From assembly GCA_021018995.1 (NCBI GenBank), contig CM037588.1, positions 88,076,765 through 88,140,764 on the forward strand: DNA of 64,000 bases, given 5' to 3'. Each line of letters starts with the position of its first letter. Position 1 is the stretch's first letter. Made by a program: the position numbers and the translations under genes. The notes under the pieces are model-generated. The model made no database searches, was not told where the DNA came from, and saw only the letters and a list, made by a program, of their open reading frames with translations. Shown in pieces: positions 32,771 to 45,365 of the stretch. This DNA comes from Chloranthus sessilifolius (lineage: Eukaryota > Streptophyta > Magnoliopsida > Chloranthales > Chloranthaceae).

Positions 32771-35697
32771 CTACCCCTTAGATACAGGGGCCTTGCCCTT
32801 GGATTTGGATTTCTGCGGTTGTTTTACGGGTGCCTCCTCAGACTGGGAAGCAGGCTGTTTACCTTTAGGATCAACAACAGGCACAGAATCTGAATCCGAA
32901 TCAGAAGGGAAAAGTTCCAAGGGGTCCAATCCTAAAGCCACAACAGCCTTCCTTCTTTCATCCCTAGAGAGGAGGGTGCCATGGGGGTCAGATTGAGTGG
33001 ATGACTTGGTGTGCTTAGCGGCTTTGGATGAGGTAGCAGGTCATTTTCCTCTTTTGATAGAGGCAGCATAAGAAGGAGATCTCTTGGCGGTGGCGGTTCT
33101 TTTAGAAGTAGTCCTTTTTGGTTTGGGAGGGATAGGTTGGTCAGGTGGAGGTACTGGACGGGGAGGAGGGAGGAGGTTCTGGGAAGTGGGGGAGGCGATG
33201 GCGAGGAGGAACATCCATAGGTGGGGTTGTTGAAGGAATAGTTGTAGAGGGGGGACATGGGGGGGAGGAGGGAGGGGTAGCAAGAGGTGCTGTAGCAAGA
33301 GGGGTAGGCTCAAAGGGTTGAGAGAACAAGGAAGCAGCCTTTTTCTCCAAAATATCAATCTTCTTGGCAGCATAGAGGAGGTTAGCATCTGAGAGCTCCT
33401 TGGTGACCTTGATGATCTCCTGAGCATTGGCTAACTTTTTCTTGAGGAGCTCAGAATTCTTTTTCTCATACTTGGCAATGAGACTCTCAGCCGCTGCCAA
33501 TTGTTTTGCTGACTCATAACGAGTCAAAATCTCACACCACCCCTCAGAGATATCTCAGAGCTTGATTCGGGGCTCCAATTCGATGTTGACAATCCGTTCT
33601 TCATAAGGGGCTTCCAGGGAAGCCCGAAGTGTAGCCATACCTCTCAAGACATCCCTGTGGATGTAAGGGTTGTCCCTCATTGCATACAGGAGGGTGAGGT
33701 AGGGGGTATGCACATGGATTGGCGAAGGACAAGAGGTAAGGATAAGGGTGGAGTGGATGAAGAGGAGGGGGTGAAAATAACTAGATCCTCCCATGGATCA
33801 GTTTGGGTGGAGGCATCCTGGAAAACAGGGGGGGAGGAAACGAGGAAATGGGTGGTGGGTATATCAGCAACTGCAGAAACAAGTGCAGGTGGGGATATAG
33901 GTAGAACAGGTGCAGGGGGGGAAGGTGAGGGTAAAGATGGAGAGGCTAACTCTACAGACAGGATATCAGTAGGGATGGGGGAGGCCATGGGTGAAAAGGG
34001 AGGAGAGAAATGGAAAAGTGAGGGATCAGGGGAGAGAGGAGAAGTGGAAAGGGGTAGGGAGATTGAAGTGGGGGGAGTGAGCGTGGATTGAATTGATTGG
34101 AGACATAAACTCATGAGGGCCTGGGTGTCAGTATTAGTGGTTAATTGGGCCTGAATGGACTGTAGGAGGGAGAGGATTTGGGTGAAAGTATCAGGCAGGG
34201 TGGAAGTAGAGGGGATGGGTGTTTGAATGGGATGGAAAGGAGAGGATGGGGCATGGGTAAAATGAGGACGAGTGGGGTGAGGGGAGTCAGGCAGTGGGGT
34301 GTACTCATGAGCAACATCCTCCACAATTGAAGAAATGAGGGCAAAGAAACAAGTGGAAGTGAACTGGTCCAAACCATGTGTATGTATAGGTAATGGTGGA
34401 GGGGGGGAGCCAGGAAGGGGCTGGAGGGAGGGTAGGGAGGACATGGTGGGGATAGGCTCAGAGAAGGTGGGGATTTCCAGGACCCCAGGTTGGAATTCCT
34501 GGGTGGTGGGTGGATGGGGGACAGAGACAGATGTGAAAAGCAAGGTGGGTGGAGGTGTAGGTGATGGTGTAGGTAAGGTGGATGAAAAAATGGGTGCAGT
34601 AGGGGAAATGGTGGATGGGGGAATGTCAGCAGGATGATCTGCTGCTGAGGTAGTGGGCACCTCCTCCTCTGCCTCAACCGGCTTGGTCTTTTGAATCAGG
34701 GTTAAACTTGTAGACCATGCCCTCTTTCCAAAAACCTTGGGAGCCATTATCTCCACTGGCTCAGCCTCCTTAATCCTAAACTTTCCAGCTTTGAGCAGAC
34801 AGGTGATGAGGCTGCTAAAGGGTAAACCTCCTCCCTTAGCAAAAGTCTATCTTTTTAGCACCTTGTCATTTATGTCCTCCATAGTTTCAAAAATCAGCTT
34901 AGGTGCATTCACGAACTGCCCCTTGGAACAATAGAATAAAGCATCCACTAATGGGAACCTTCTCTCTTGTAAATGTCCTGTAACATAGACATTTTTCCTT
35001 AAGATGGTATCCATGAATCTGAGGTTAGGATGGAGGTCTCTTCTCATCAGGGATTCTCCAGAACCCACAATCCCATTGGTTAGCTGCTTGGCCATATCCT
35101 TAAATGTAGCTCCAACAAGTGTTCCCTCAGTGCGGTTGGAGTCAAATTGGTATGGGACCCCCAACATCATTCCTATGTCTCTGTAATCGATGGTTAGTTG
35201 CCAATCATCAATCAAAATCTCTAGGACATCATCAGTCCCCTGTGAGACGTTCTTCTTCAGATTTTGGTACCATAACTTCACCAGCCTGGGATACACTGAT
35301 TCTTTTAATGGCGATAGTAGGGGCAACAAGCCTTTTTCTTCAAATAGCTCAGTGTTTCCTGGCACTCACCAATGTTGGTAAAATATGCCAGATCAAATTC
35401 AGTCTCAGGGATAAGGCTCAACTTGTCTACAAATGCATTGGGGGAGGTCAGTATAGCCAGAAGCTCTACCGTAATGGGTCTGTCAGGGGTAGATCTCTCT
35501 AAGGGTGGTTCTAGCCCAGGTTCCTGAATTTTAACACCTTTGGCTTTCTTAGCTTTAAGACCCTTTTTGGGTGTCTCCTCGGCGAGCTTCCTCTTTACAG
35601 GTGGTTAGGTAGCAGGTAGCACTTTCTTGGAGGATTTAGGGGTGGATGCAGTTGATTTTCGGCGTAAGCTGGCTAACGTTTTCTCAGGCTCATCCAT
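32771..35697 (-). pseudogene. Athila-A ORF3
   Basis: Unknown function. Starts at ATG 35697 (MDEPEKTLASLRRKSTAS), with a Lys-rich N-terminus (KKGLKAKKAKGVK). The conserved block SPNAFVDKLSLIPETEFDLA, VYPRLVKLWYQNLKKN, IDDWQLTIDYRDIGMMLGVP and GIVGSGESLMRRDLHP is of the Transposase_32-like type seen in Athila-C. A frameshift near 35365 and a stop at 34847 break it. A long Pro/Ser/Thr-rich region follows, with DASTQTDPWEDL (33785-33815), then a coiled coil (about 33500-33310: ESLIAKYEKKNSELLKKKLA), a basic patch (TTSKRTATAKRSP) and an acidic DSDSDS tail. No membrane helix is seen. The 5' leader (35698-36000) holds AAACCCTAG boxes and a possible intron (donor GAG/GTGAGT near 35787, acceptor TCTCTCAG near 35707). 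Confidence 0.8.
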
Positions 35698-35997
35698 TAT
35701 AATCTGAGAGAGTAATTTCTCTCCAACTTGGAATGGGAAAACTTAGAAAGACAACAGAGTGGTGGTAGGAAGGCAACTCACCTCCAAGTACCTAGGGTTT
35801 CACAGAGCTAGCGATGCACCGTTCAAATTTCTCCAAAATCATGGGCAAAATGCTCCTCTACGCAAGCTAAATGTATCGACAAGATGGCATGCTAAACAGC
35901 AGAAGATTCCATGAGGATTTAGTAGAGAAAGAGGGAGGCAAAAAATGAGGAAGAAAGCTAGGGTTTTTCAGAGAGGGAGGAATGAAGCACAAATGAC

Positions 35998-36350
35998 CTA
36001 TCGACAGGTATATAAAGGTGAAAATGCGATTCCGATAGGATGAATGGAATGGTTTCGATAGGTTAATATGTCCTATCGAAAGCTTGAACATCAAAGCTTT
36101 CAAAAGGGATGATTTTTAGGGATTCCGATAGGTGCGACCATCCTATCGATAGGTTTAAATGGCAGAGACAACATCTTTTCGATAGGTGCTTGATATGTAC
36201 CCAACACCTATCAAAATCTTTGTTTGCCCTTATTTAACCTGTCGAGAGGTTGGTTTTACCTGTTGAAACATACAATACCTATCGAAACCATTAGATATCC
36301 TGTCGAAATCACCAAGAAACATAACGAAAGGTAGATTTGGCCTATCGAAG
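35998..36350 (-). repeat. CGATAGGTT motif cluster upstream of Athila-A ORF3
   Basis: About 14 copies of CGATAGGT(T) or its complement, with variants. CTTTATATACC at about 36009-36019 may be the TATA box of ORF3. It is the same motif as in both Athila-A LTRs. Confidence 0.8.
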
Positions 36351-36607
36351 GCTCCAAAACGCAGATAAAACTGTCTTTTTGGGCACCCTTAGCTTCAGCA
36401 CTTATCAGGCTTTGTTGCTGTGCAGCCCTATGATTGGATTCTTTTGTGGATGAGCTCCCAGTATTTTAGAGCAGCTGGCAAATTTGAAATGTTGACCCAC
36501 TAGAGAACATGGTATGTTTATTGCAAAAGAATTCTACTAGAAATGCAAAGTAAAAAAAAAAACATAAGCAAAATATGGTACATATGACACTTACTCAACT
36601 GCAGGTG
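36351..36607 (-). other. Pol deletion junction region of Athila-A
   Basis: The gag-protease frame stops at 36608 and the ORF3 promoter cluster begins within about 260 bp. In Athila-B the same two points are separated by about 3.8 kb of RT, RNase H and integrase. Only a T-run and AT-rich sequence lie here. Confidence 0.7.
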
Positions 36608-39181
36608 CTAATTTGGAGGATCTGGAGTGTTAACGGCCTCCCCATGTTTCTCAAATTTGTCGTCCTTTTTGGATCCATTCCTGAGCAATTGTTCAACCCC
36701 TCGTTGCAATCTTGTCTCTATAGGCCAATCATTGCTCTGCAGCAGCTGTTGAGGATTATCATGCAGAGCCTCTTCCAGCCCTGCAATGGAAAAACATGTT
36801 TCATCAAAAGGGGGTTGAGAGCTGGTGATGTACACATACAGCTTTACTTTCATGTTGCCAAAGGAGACCTTCATGATTCCAGATCTACATTGAATGCAGG
36901 CATTGGAACTGGCCAAGAAGGGCCAACCCAGAATCACAGGGATGGAGGAAATATCTTTACTTATCTCCATATCTAATACCACAAAGTCAGCAGGGTAAAA
37001 AAACTTGTCAACTCCCATAAGGACATCCTCAATGACTCCCACAGGCTTCCATTCGGACCTGTCAGCCAGTTGCAGAACCACCGGTGTGGACTTCAAGTCT
37101 CCCAAGCCCAATTTTTCATAGACTGCGTAGGGTAGCAAGTTCACACTGGCTCCTAGGTCCAATAGGGCCTTCTCAATTTTATAATCCCTAATGATGCAGG
37201 GGATAGTGGGCACTCCAGGGTCTTGAAGTTTGGTGGGAGTTGCGATGGACAGAATGTGTTTTACCTTCTCTGCTGAAAAGATTTTCTTGGATAGGTATGT
37301 CCTAGACTGTCTTTTGTGGGTGCATAATTCCTTTAGAAATTTGGTGTGGACTTGTTTGATGGCATCCAGTAAAGGCAGATTCATCTTTACTTGTTTGAAA
37401 GTCTCCACCATTTCCTCAATTTTACCCTGCCCTTTGTCAAAAGGGGAGGGTCCTTGCAATGGCTAGAGAAATGGCAAGTGTAGGGGTGCTCCCCCACTTG
37501 CAACCTTAGCCAATGGGGCTTCTTTCTTTTTTATTTTTTCTTTTTCTTTAGGATTCATATCATCTTCTTTATTGACAGTGGGTTGTTCCTGCAAGTCCTC
37601 CATTGGTGGCCTCTGTTGTGTTCTTGGAAAACTCATTCCATTTTCTTCATTCAAACTTCTCACAGGCTTACAGCCCACTTGATTTTCCACTAGCCTACCA
37701 CTCCTCAAAGTTGTCACAGATTTGGCTTCCTCATAGGTGGAGGAAACTTCACCCACTACAAACTGTCTTCGTGGATTATCCTGTGGTTGGCTAGGTAACC
37801 TTCCTCCCTCTCTCCTAGTCAGAGCATCAGACAGCTGGCCAAGTTGGTCCTCTATCTTTTTGATGCTCTGGTTGTGAGAGTGCACAGTTTGAGTTAAGGT
37901 GTCCAAGTTCTGTAATGAAGATAGAACTTGTTCCTCAAAAGATGGTGTTCTCATAGCTGGAGTAGGTGCAACTTGCTGCATAGGAGGAGCTACAGGTTGG
38001 GCCATGGTTTGATGATATTGAGGTCTTGGGGCATAACCTTCATGGGCTCTTTGAGGGCATGTTGTCAGCTGCTGGCTGGGATATCCATCTTGTCTCCACC
38101 TCAGATTGGGGTAGTTTCTCCATTGATTCCCAGCAGCAGGCTGCTGCCCATAGGCTTGAGTTGCAGCCACATGCTCTGTTACAAAATTAAAAAATTGGGC
38201 AGCTGATGGGCATTCATCTAGGGAGTGAGCAGGGGACTGGCATATAGCACATGCCTCCTCCACTCTAGCAGCCACAGGTGATTGCATTGCTCCCATCAGC
38301 CTATCAAATTTTAGAGTTAAGCTGTCCACTTTCCTTTACAACTCACTTGGCACACTCACTTCATATATCTTTCCTCTTGAGGTGCTCTCTTTCATCAATT
38401 TATAAGGGTCCAGATCTCTTGCTAAGGTTTCCCTTTGCATAGAGTTTTCACTGATGATGTCAAAGAGCTCCCATGCCTCCTTAGCAATTTTATGAAGGTA
38501 GGTGCCACCACAAGAGGCATCTATCATATCTCTACTTTTAGTATCAATTCCTTGGTAAAAGCTTTGAACCAATTGCCATTAAGGGATTTGATGTTGGGGG
38601 CATTTCTTGAGGAGTTCTTTAAATCTCTCCCAGGATTGATGAAGGTCTTCAGTTGGATCTTGGGTAAAAGAGATGATACCATTCCTCAACTGATTGGTCT
38701 TTGACGTAGGAAAGAATTTGGCCAAAAATTGACATTGGAGATCACTCCAGGACTGTATACTATTAGGTGGAAGCAGGGACAACCAGGTCCTGGCTCTGTC
38801 CTTTAATGAAAAAGGAAAGAGCCTCATCCTAGTTGCCTCCTCCCCCAAACCTGTGATGTTGAAGGTAGTGCGTACTCCTAAAAATTCGTCTATATGCTTA
38901 TAAGGGTCCTCCTTGGTCAGGCCATAAAATGTGGGCAACATCTGAATGATGGACGATTTGATCTCATAGTTTCCTTGAGCAGCAGGGAACTGAATGCAAA
39001 AGGGGGAATTGTAGACTCCTGGTGCATTGAATTCCTTGAGAGTTCGAGGCTGCTGCTGCTCACCCATTTCAACATATTCAAATTCAACAGTTGTGGATGT
39101 AGTTGGTCTGGATCTGAGAAGTCTTTCAACCTCTGGATTTAGTGGAATAATCTGAGGTTGCAGAGTTCTCCTACCAAACAT
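36608..39181 (-). pseudogene. gag: Athila-A gag-protease, nearly open
   Basis: One continuous frame from ATG 39181 (MFGRRTLQPQ) to 36608 has only three internal stops (38579, 38336, 37463) and no frameshift seen. The capsid core includes LKEFNAPGVYNSPFCIQFPA, GLTKEDPYKHIDEFL, SLKDRARTWL and FLAKFFP. The nucleocapsid knuckle CAICQSPAHSLDEC has the intact CX2CX4HX4C form. The protease has LLDLGASVNLLPYAVYEKL, the DLGAS form usual in Athila, and ends SVILGWPFL-like (IPVILGWPFLASSNA). The frame ends without entering RT. Upstream, 39182-39471 is a short leader. This is the least damaged long frame in the window. Confidence 0.88.
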
Positions 39182-39473
39182 ACAACACTCACAACTGAAT
39201 GCAGAGTAAATCCTCACAAAACTGAAAGAAGCAACACAACTGACTAATAATCTAAACGATAAAATCAGCAGATCTGAAAATAAATAGGGGAAAAAGGGAT
39301 GCAAACTATAGAGTAGCCTTCAGCACAACTCTCCTCTCACTCTGTACTCAAATCTGGTGGAATGGACACAAAAAATACAGAAAAATAGCAAAACTCACAA
39401 ATGTAGTTAGTAAAATCAAACAAAAACTATAAATCTATGATCAAAACTTAGATCTATCAATTTCTAAACTGCC

Positions 39474-39491
39474 TCCCCGGCAACGGCGCCA
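39474..39491 (-). other. Primer binding site of Athila-A
   Basis: TGGCGCCGTTGCCGGGGA on the minus strand, the canonical Athila site for tRNA-Asp, six bases from the LTR end. Confidence 0.92.
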
Positions 39492-39497
39492 AAAACT

Positions 39498-41644
39498 TGT
39501 TAGGAAATTCCAGTGTGCTGATTTATGGTGTAATAATCAAGAGAGATTCAGCACATCTAAAATATCCTTGGCCTGCAAGATACAGGATCTTTGTAGTAAG
39601 TTTTAAAATTAACTAAGGGAACGTCCACAGGGAGGCTGATTAGAAATATGATAAATCTCCAGATCTGTAAGAGATCTGGCACCCTAGCCATTACTAATTT
39701 AGCTAAAAGATAGGGGAGAAGTTTTGATTGGGTTGTCACTTAAACTAACTACAATTAAAATGCAGATTGTCTTAGATCGAATCTGGAGCCTTAGATCTTA
39801 CAAGTGAAAGGTTTAAAAACTCAAAAGGTGGAAAAGAACTGCTTGGAGGTTGTTTCCACTACAATCAGGTTGAGCTAAGCATATTACAGGGGTTCAAAAG
39901 CACACAAGTTCCTCGGCTGGCCACAGGCATTGTCCGCAAGCACAACTGCAGGGTATAAATTCTACTTTAAATCATAGGATCCACCTGGCCTTAAGGCTAT
40001 GATCTGTCCACTTTAATGGTCACAGACCATCCTATAGGCTTTATCGAATCCATGGATTGTAGCAAATGAATCCAATTGAGGCCTGAGCTCAAATTTACCT
40101 TAAGGTTATGATCTGTCCACTTTAATGGTCACAGACCATCCTAGAGATCTCCTACAAAACTAGAGCCTCAACTAGAATAATTAAAACCACTACAGATGCT
40201 GCAATTTCCATGTCACAGATATATGAAATTATAGGGATATCAGATCCAGGGAATTCAGATGATATCCAAGAGGTCTACCAGTTAAGTGGGTGAGTTGATC
40301 AAGCAACTCCTCTACACAAATCTGATCGAGCACCAAAAGGAATCAAAAGAGCTTTAGATCTAATTAAAACATTGAAAACAACATTTACATTGCAAACAAG
40401 GTCACTCTTACAATGGAATGCTCTCATATATGTATTCTGTGTAGCAATTAACCTCAGCAACACTCTTAACCTTACCCAATTACAGATCTAACTCACCCCT
40501 TGCTGCTCCTAGGGACTTAGCCAACCATGGTTGGGCTAAAGAAAGGGAAATAGAATCTCGCTGTAAGCTCTGATCTCCAGGAAATTGTCCAGAAATTCGA
40601 TCCTCCTTCAATGGCAATTGGGGATCTCAATATATAGCTTTCTCCTCTATTTTTCCCGCCAAAAATCCCTTCTAGAAGTTTGTCAGAGTTTGTTAGAGTT
40701 CTATTGAAGCACGTGAGTCGGTTAGGGCTTCCTAGGGCATTTTCTAAAATGTTGCATCGGTCACCAAAGTGCCTCGGTTTGCATGCAACAGGTCACCAAG
40801 TCACAACATGTGCATAACATAGTTTCTGAGAAGTTCAACACATGATTTCGACAGGTTGGAGAAGCTTTCGACAGGTTAAAAGTCAGCTTGTAGCCACTTT
40901 TGATAGGTTCCCTGGTCTCTTCAATAGGTTCCAATAGGTTGGGCTTAGATGCTTCAGCATCACTGCACTTGATCTGGGGCCTTCGACAGGTTGGAAGAGT
41001 AATTCGATAGGTTGAGCATTCACATTCTATTGCTTCGATCGGATGACCCTTGTTCCTTTCGAAAGGTTCAAATCATTCTACGATAGGTACTATCTCAGCA
41101 CTTCAATTTCGATAGGTTCAGTGGACCATTCGATGGGTTCAGGGAACCTTCCGATAGGTCTCCTTTTTCCTCAAGCTAACTTTCGATAGGGTGAATTCTC
41201 TTTCTCTTTCAACTGCTCGATAGGTTCTTGGATCCTATCGAATTCTTCACTTGTGCACGAATTCTTGCTTTTTCTGCCTTCTGATCCTGTCGAATCCTTC
41301 TCAACTGTATGAATTCCTTCCTTTCAATGCTTTCAGCTCCTATCGAACTCTTCAGGTGACCAATCGATAAGACATTTTCAACCTATTCTCACTTTCTTCA
41401 CCTTGCCCTACTGCAACCATGTGCTCCAAGGGTTCAATGATGTGCTACCATTTGGTGTGCTTTTGCTGAGTTTGTCCTATGCTGAGAGATGGCTCCTTGT
41501 TGGGCATTCTTAAGTGCTTTTCTTCCCTAGTATCTTCTTTTATTATTGTCTACAAAATACACTTGACAAGGACTTATTAGTGTTCTCACAGGTCTATCAA
41601 TGGTTAGGTTATAGGGTGAAACGTGGGATTTTCACCACTTAACA
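39498..41644 (-). repeat. 5' LTR of Athila-A
   Basis: About 2.15 kb, TGTTAGGAAATTCC to ...CACTTAACA (plus strand). It is homologous throughout to 28890-31032. TATA-like box near 40629-40636. Confidence 0.92.
40845..41372 (-). repeat. CGATAGGTT motif cluster in Athila-A 5' LTR
   Basis: Counterpart of 30236-30760 with the same order of motif copies and some point differences. Confidence 0.82.
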
Positions 41645-42628
41645 GAGGGCAGCCGAACTGATGCAACACTCGAAATGGGAAGTAAAAGGTGTTGCTCGTC
41701 AATCCTAGGAGGGTGATGCCCTCGTGATCTCTACTATGAATTATCGAGAAGGTCCGGTCCAGCCAAGGGAGCCTCCGTGTCAGCTCGGCATCAATCAACC
41801 AAAGTTTCAGAGTTGACATATCGCCCTGGGGGAGCAGATGGTATCGACCCAGAAAACGTTGGACCACCTCACCTAGGGCAATATAAAAGTGGGGCACGGG
41901 CCCCAAAATAGCAAAATGTTCACCCAACCAGACCTGAAGCAACAAGGGGCATCCCCGAAGGCCCTCCACCTTACCCAAAGCAAAGGAATCAAGGCATCGA
42001 TACAGCTCGGCAAGCACTACATGCATCATGGACCGGCCTGCCTCCAGCTCCGCCAAAATATCACATACTGCCAAGGAAAAGCTCTCCCCCCAGTGAAGAA
42101 ACGAATTTCAGAGATGAGACTGAGTGCTAGGGCTTTCACATTAAAAACATTTCTAACTGGTAATTTTTGGAGGCTTTCATCACCAAAAAGTTCTTTGAGG
42201 AATTTTAGCGAACACCTTGTGGGCCCCCCAATGAGACTTTTCTCATACTCAGATTTCTTCAAACCGAGAGTAAGATGAACGGATTTGGAATAACCTGGCC
42301 GCAGCATGACTCTTGCAAGGCCCCTGTGAAGCTTCAAGCCAGACAGATTAGATAGCTCCTCAAGGGTTGGGGTTAGCTCCCGCTTCCCAAAACGAAATAT
42401 GTGGAGATTCACATCCCAAAATGAAGCGGCGGCATGAGGAAGTTCCCACTGAAGGGGAACCTTCAGAAAGGAAGGAAGGCGAGATAGCCCAAGGTGCTCC
42501 AAGTCGACGAGCTCACTCTCATTCAAGCTTCCAAACCAGGCCATTAAAAATTTGGGCCCCAAACACAACAAGGGCGGCAAATTGACTCCGGGCCCTCCGC
42601 ATAATGGAGGGCTGGAAAGCGGGTCCAT
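41645..42628 (-). pseudogene. Antisense gene 1 of Tat-2 (DUF7745-like), 5' part
   Basis: Starts at ATG 42628 (MDPLSSPPLCGG). The order of motifs (AASFWDVNLHIFRFG, ELTPTLEELSNLSGL, LKFLKELFGDE, then LAVCDILAELEAG, LAELYRCLDSFALGKVEG, GCPLLLQVWLGEHFAILG, LTRRLPWLDRTFS) fits the DUF7745 / plant mobile domain-like proteins often found with plant retroelements. Their biochemical role is unknown. A one-base slip in a G run near 42087 moves the frame. No intron is needed to read it. It lies opposite to pol, has its own TATA-like box at 42752-42760, and has palindromes directly upstream. Athila-A broke it at 41645. Confidence 0.75.
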
Positions 42629-42751
42629 GAATGTACAAAGGTCTTTTGGGGAGATAAGAATCGATGACCCGCCTTGAAAAAGAAAGGGTAAAAAGAACCA
42701 GTCAAAGAGACCAATTCAAAACAAAAAGAGGTAATTTTCAGGCTGACTCGG

Positions 42752-42760
42752 GTATATAAA
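42752..42760 (-). promoter_or_regulatory. TATA-like box of antisense gene 1
   Basis: TTTATATAC on the minus strand, 24 bp downstream of the nearest palindrome and about 125 bp upstream of the ATG. The plus strand reads TATATAAAG here, so the opposite direction is also possible. Confidence 0.5.
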
Positions 42761-42783
42761 GACCCATTGCCCCCAGGTTAAAC

Positions 42784-42935
42784 CTGGTGCAACTAATAGT
42801 TGCACCAGTGCATTTCGGCCCCCTGTCTTGCCTGGCACAACTAATAGTTACGCCAGCACAAATTTGTCCCTTTTCTTGCCTGGTGCAACTACTAGTTGAG
42901 CCAGCACAAATCAGCCGAGTTTTGACATGGCGCAA
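42784..42935 (-). repeat. Palindrome cluster upstream of antisense gene 1
   Basis: Units start at 42784, 42832, 42880 and 42927, exactly 47-48 bp apart. The first is a perfect palindrome with arms CTGGTGCAACTA and TAGTTGCACCAG. The fourth is cut near its centre by Athila-B and resumes at 59653. The motif is that of the Tat-2 LTR and leader. Confidence 0.9.
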
Positions 42936-45365
42936 TGTTAGGATATTTTAGATGCATGCTGCTAACTTTATTGGAAACAGTGATAAGAATGTGTTAGTGA
43001 GACTGAATCAAAGGTGGATTGAAAACTATAGAGCAGTAAGTCTAAAAATACATAGACCTGCAAGATACAGGGCCTGTTGTAGCAAGTTTTAATAAGTAAG
43101 AGTTTGTCCCATAGGAAAAATTGACCTAAAGCTCCAAGGGAGCCATCTTTAGTAGGCCCTCCAGATCTGACTACAAATCTAGCAATCCTAACTGGAAGGG
43201 GATTTAAGGTCACTAATGTTTAAATCCTAAGGTAACCTAATGCCTAAACTACAGAAATGGTTGAGAAGAATGATGGAGTGTGAGAAAATAAAAATAAAAG
43301 GGTGAGAAGTAAGCTATTAGTTACAGATCTGATTGGTCTTATAACTCAGACTCAAATCTGTTGCTATAGAAATCTTGTCCAATGGCTACATTATCACCAA
43401 AGAGGAGAAAGGATCCAACTCACCCCTGTGCCATGAACCAATCCCTTATGGCTATAACCTATCCACTTAAATGGTCACAAACTATCCAATATGAGAACCA
43501 CATTCCAGAGATGGGTCAGAACAAGTTTATCATTGTAGGCACTACTTCATCCAGGCTACCAGCTCAAGAATTCATAGGAACCTCAACCTCTAAAGTTATA
43601 TGTGTGGGGCTAGGCCTGTAATGTGCACTAGCCTGGACACACAAAACTAGCAAGAGTTTGAGTACTAGCTTTTAGGCCTAGCTGTTCACTGCTTTAGAAA
43701 GACAGCAGTGATCCGGTCACAAGCCTACAATCTCTACAGCCAGATCAGATCTGCCATCTGATGGTGGGTCTATACAAATACAGGAGAGTCTGTCTCTGCA
43801 CAATCTCTCACAAGGCTATAAGCACAAGTGCAGAGAAGAAGAATCCGTCTTAGATCTGTGGATTGGTCTCACCCTAGGGCTATAACCTGTCCACTTGAAT
43901 GGTCACAGACTATTCACAAAGGCTATCCTCCTCACAGAGGTCTGAGGCAGAATAAGAAGATTGCTGCCACCAACATGTTCACAAGGATACCGACACAAAC
44001 TCCCATGGGGATTCAGATTTAGTGGATCCTGTGGTGGGGCATAGGCTTGCAATGTACCTAACTTGGACACACAGGGTACTTTGATATAAATAAATCTTTT
44101 AAAAACAATCCTCCATTGCTTACAATGCAACATAGCATTGGAGGATCTCAAGGTAGCAGCCTTGTACAGAATAACCCTCAAAATTCAATCCCATACATGC
44201 ATAAGATCCTATTATAAAACTCCATTAAAACTATTCCAAATAATCATACAAAGGTATAGTCAGCAAGTGTTGGACTATAGAGAGAAGAAAAGGGAAAAAG
44301 AAGCTACCTAAACCCTAACCTTAACCTATTAGAATTCTACAGCTGGAAGAAGGAGTACAGAAGTTCCCTAAACCTAAACAAGGCTTAGGCTTATATAGCA
44401 GTCAGCTGTGGGAGCATTAGGGTTAGGAAAATCTTAATTTTATTAATGCAATTGTAGCTCATTTATGTTCCTTGGATGCCTCGGGGCATGTGCACGAAGA
44501 TTTGAGCATTAGAGTGCGTGCCCTAGTTGCTGGAAGTTCCCAGATTGTCCCTGCAGAAGTGAAGGGAAGTTAAGATCTCGAGCCTCGCTAGGTAGCAAGG
44601 ATTTCCAGGTCTTGTCACGTGATAGAATTGGTGTTGCGGGGTTGAATTGACTTGAAGTTCTTGCAGTCGTGAGATATATGGTTTGGTCATCGCGGGATTG
44701 CTCTGTTCGTCGCAAGATTGCGCTTTCTATTTGAATGGTGCGAGAATCATGCGCGCAGTTCATTCCTTGGTGAATCTCGCGAAGATCCTCATGAAGAAGC
44801 AATGTGCATAGGCCTCTGGATCGCGCGAGTAGTTCCCTGAAGGTCTGTATCTCGCGCCCACTGTGCGCAGGAATGCATGGAGCTCTCTCTCCTCGGTGAA
44901 TCGCGCAAAGATTAAAGGCTCCTTTCTTGAGCTGCGCGAGACTGCGTGAGAGCTTATGACTGATCCTCGTGAGAACTGTGCGAAGTCTACTTTCTGGGTT
45001 CTTCTATCATTCATCTGCGCGAGAACAGCCAGAGCAGTTGGTGTGCTGCCTTCAGAAACCCGCGACAACTACGCGAAGCCTTTTTCTCTGAAACAATTGA
45101 ACCCAGCGACATCTACGCAAGGCTCATTTCTTGGCATTTTTCTACTTTGTTGTGCCTATGCTACAACCAATTCTCTATCTAGGTCCAACCTCCTTTCTCC
45201 TGAGGAACTTTTGGGGTAAAAGTAAGCTTCTTCGCATGGTTAGGGCCTTATCTGCAGCTGCTGCTTATTACCTGTAAAATGGGCTTAACCACATTTATTA
45301 AATGACTAAGGGTCTAACAGAGATTAAGTTAAGGGGTGAAAAGTGGTACTTTTCAGGTCTTAACA
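42936..45365 (-). repeat. 3' LTR of Athila-B
   Basis: About 2.43 kb, TGTTAGGATATTTTAG to ...GGTCTTAACA (plus strand). TATA box TGCTATATAAG (minus) at 44391-44399. Confidence 0.92.
44575..45115 (-). repeat. GCGCGAG motif cluster in Athila-B 3' LTR
   Basis: Many copies of CTCGCGC / GCGCGAG and variants (TCGCGGGATT, TGCGCGAGA, ATCTCGCGAAGAT), CpG-dense in otherwise AT-rich DNA. The cluster lies upstream of the TATA box by about 180 bp. Confidence 0.8.

Larger units (their letters stand above)
28890..41644 (-). mobile_element. Athila-A: LTR retrotransposon without RT, RNase H and integrase
   Basis: Complete element of about 12.8 kb on the minus strand, with LTRs 39498-41644 (5') and 28890-31032 (3') and target duplication GAGGG (28885-28889 and 41645-41649). 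The primer site matches tRNA-Asp as usual for Athila. Internal order is gag-protease (39181 to 36608), motif cluster (36350 to 35998), ORF3 (35697 to 32771), non-coding region, purine tract. There is no pol after the protease. The two LTRs differ visibly at many positions, so the insertion is not recent. Confidence 0.92.
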
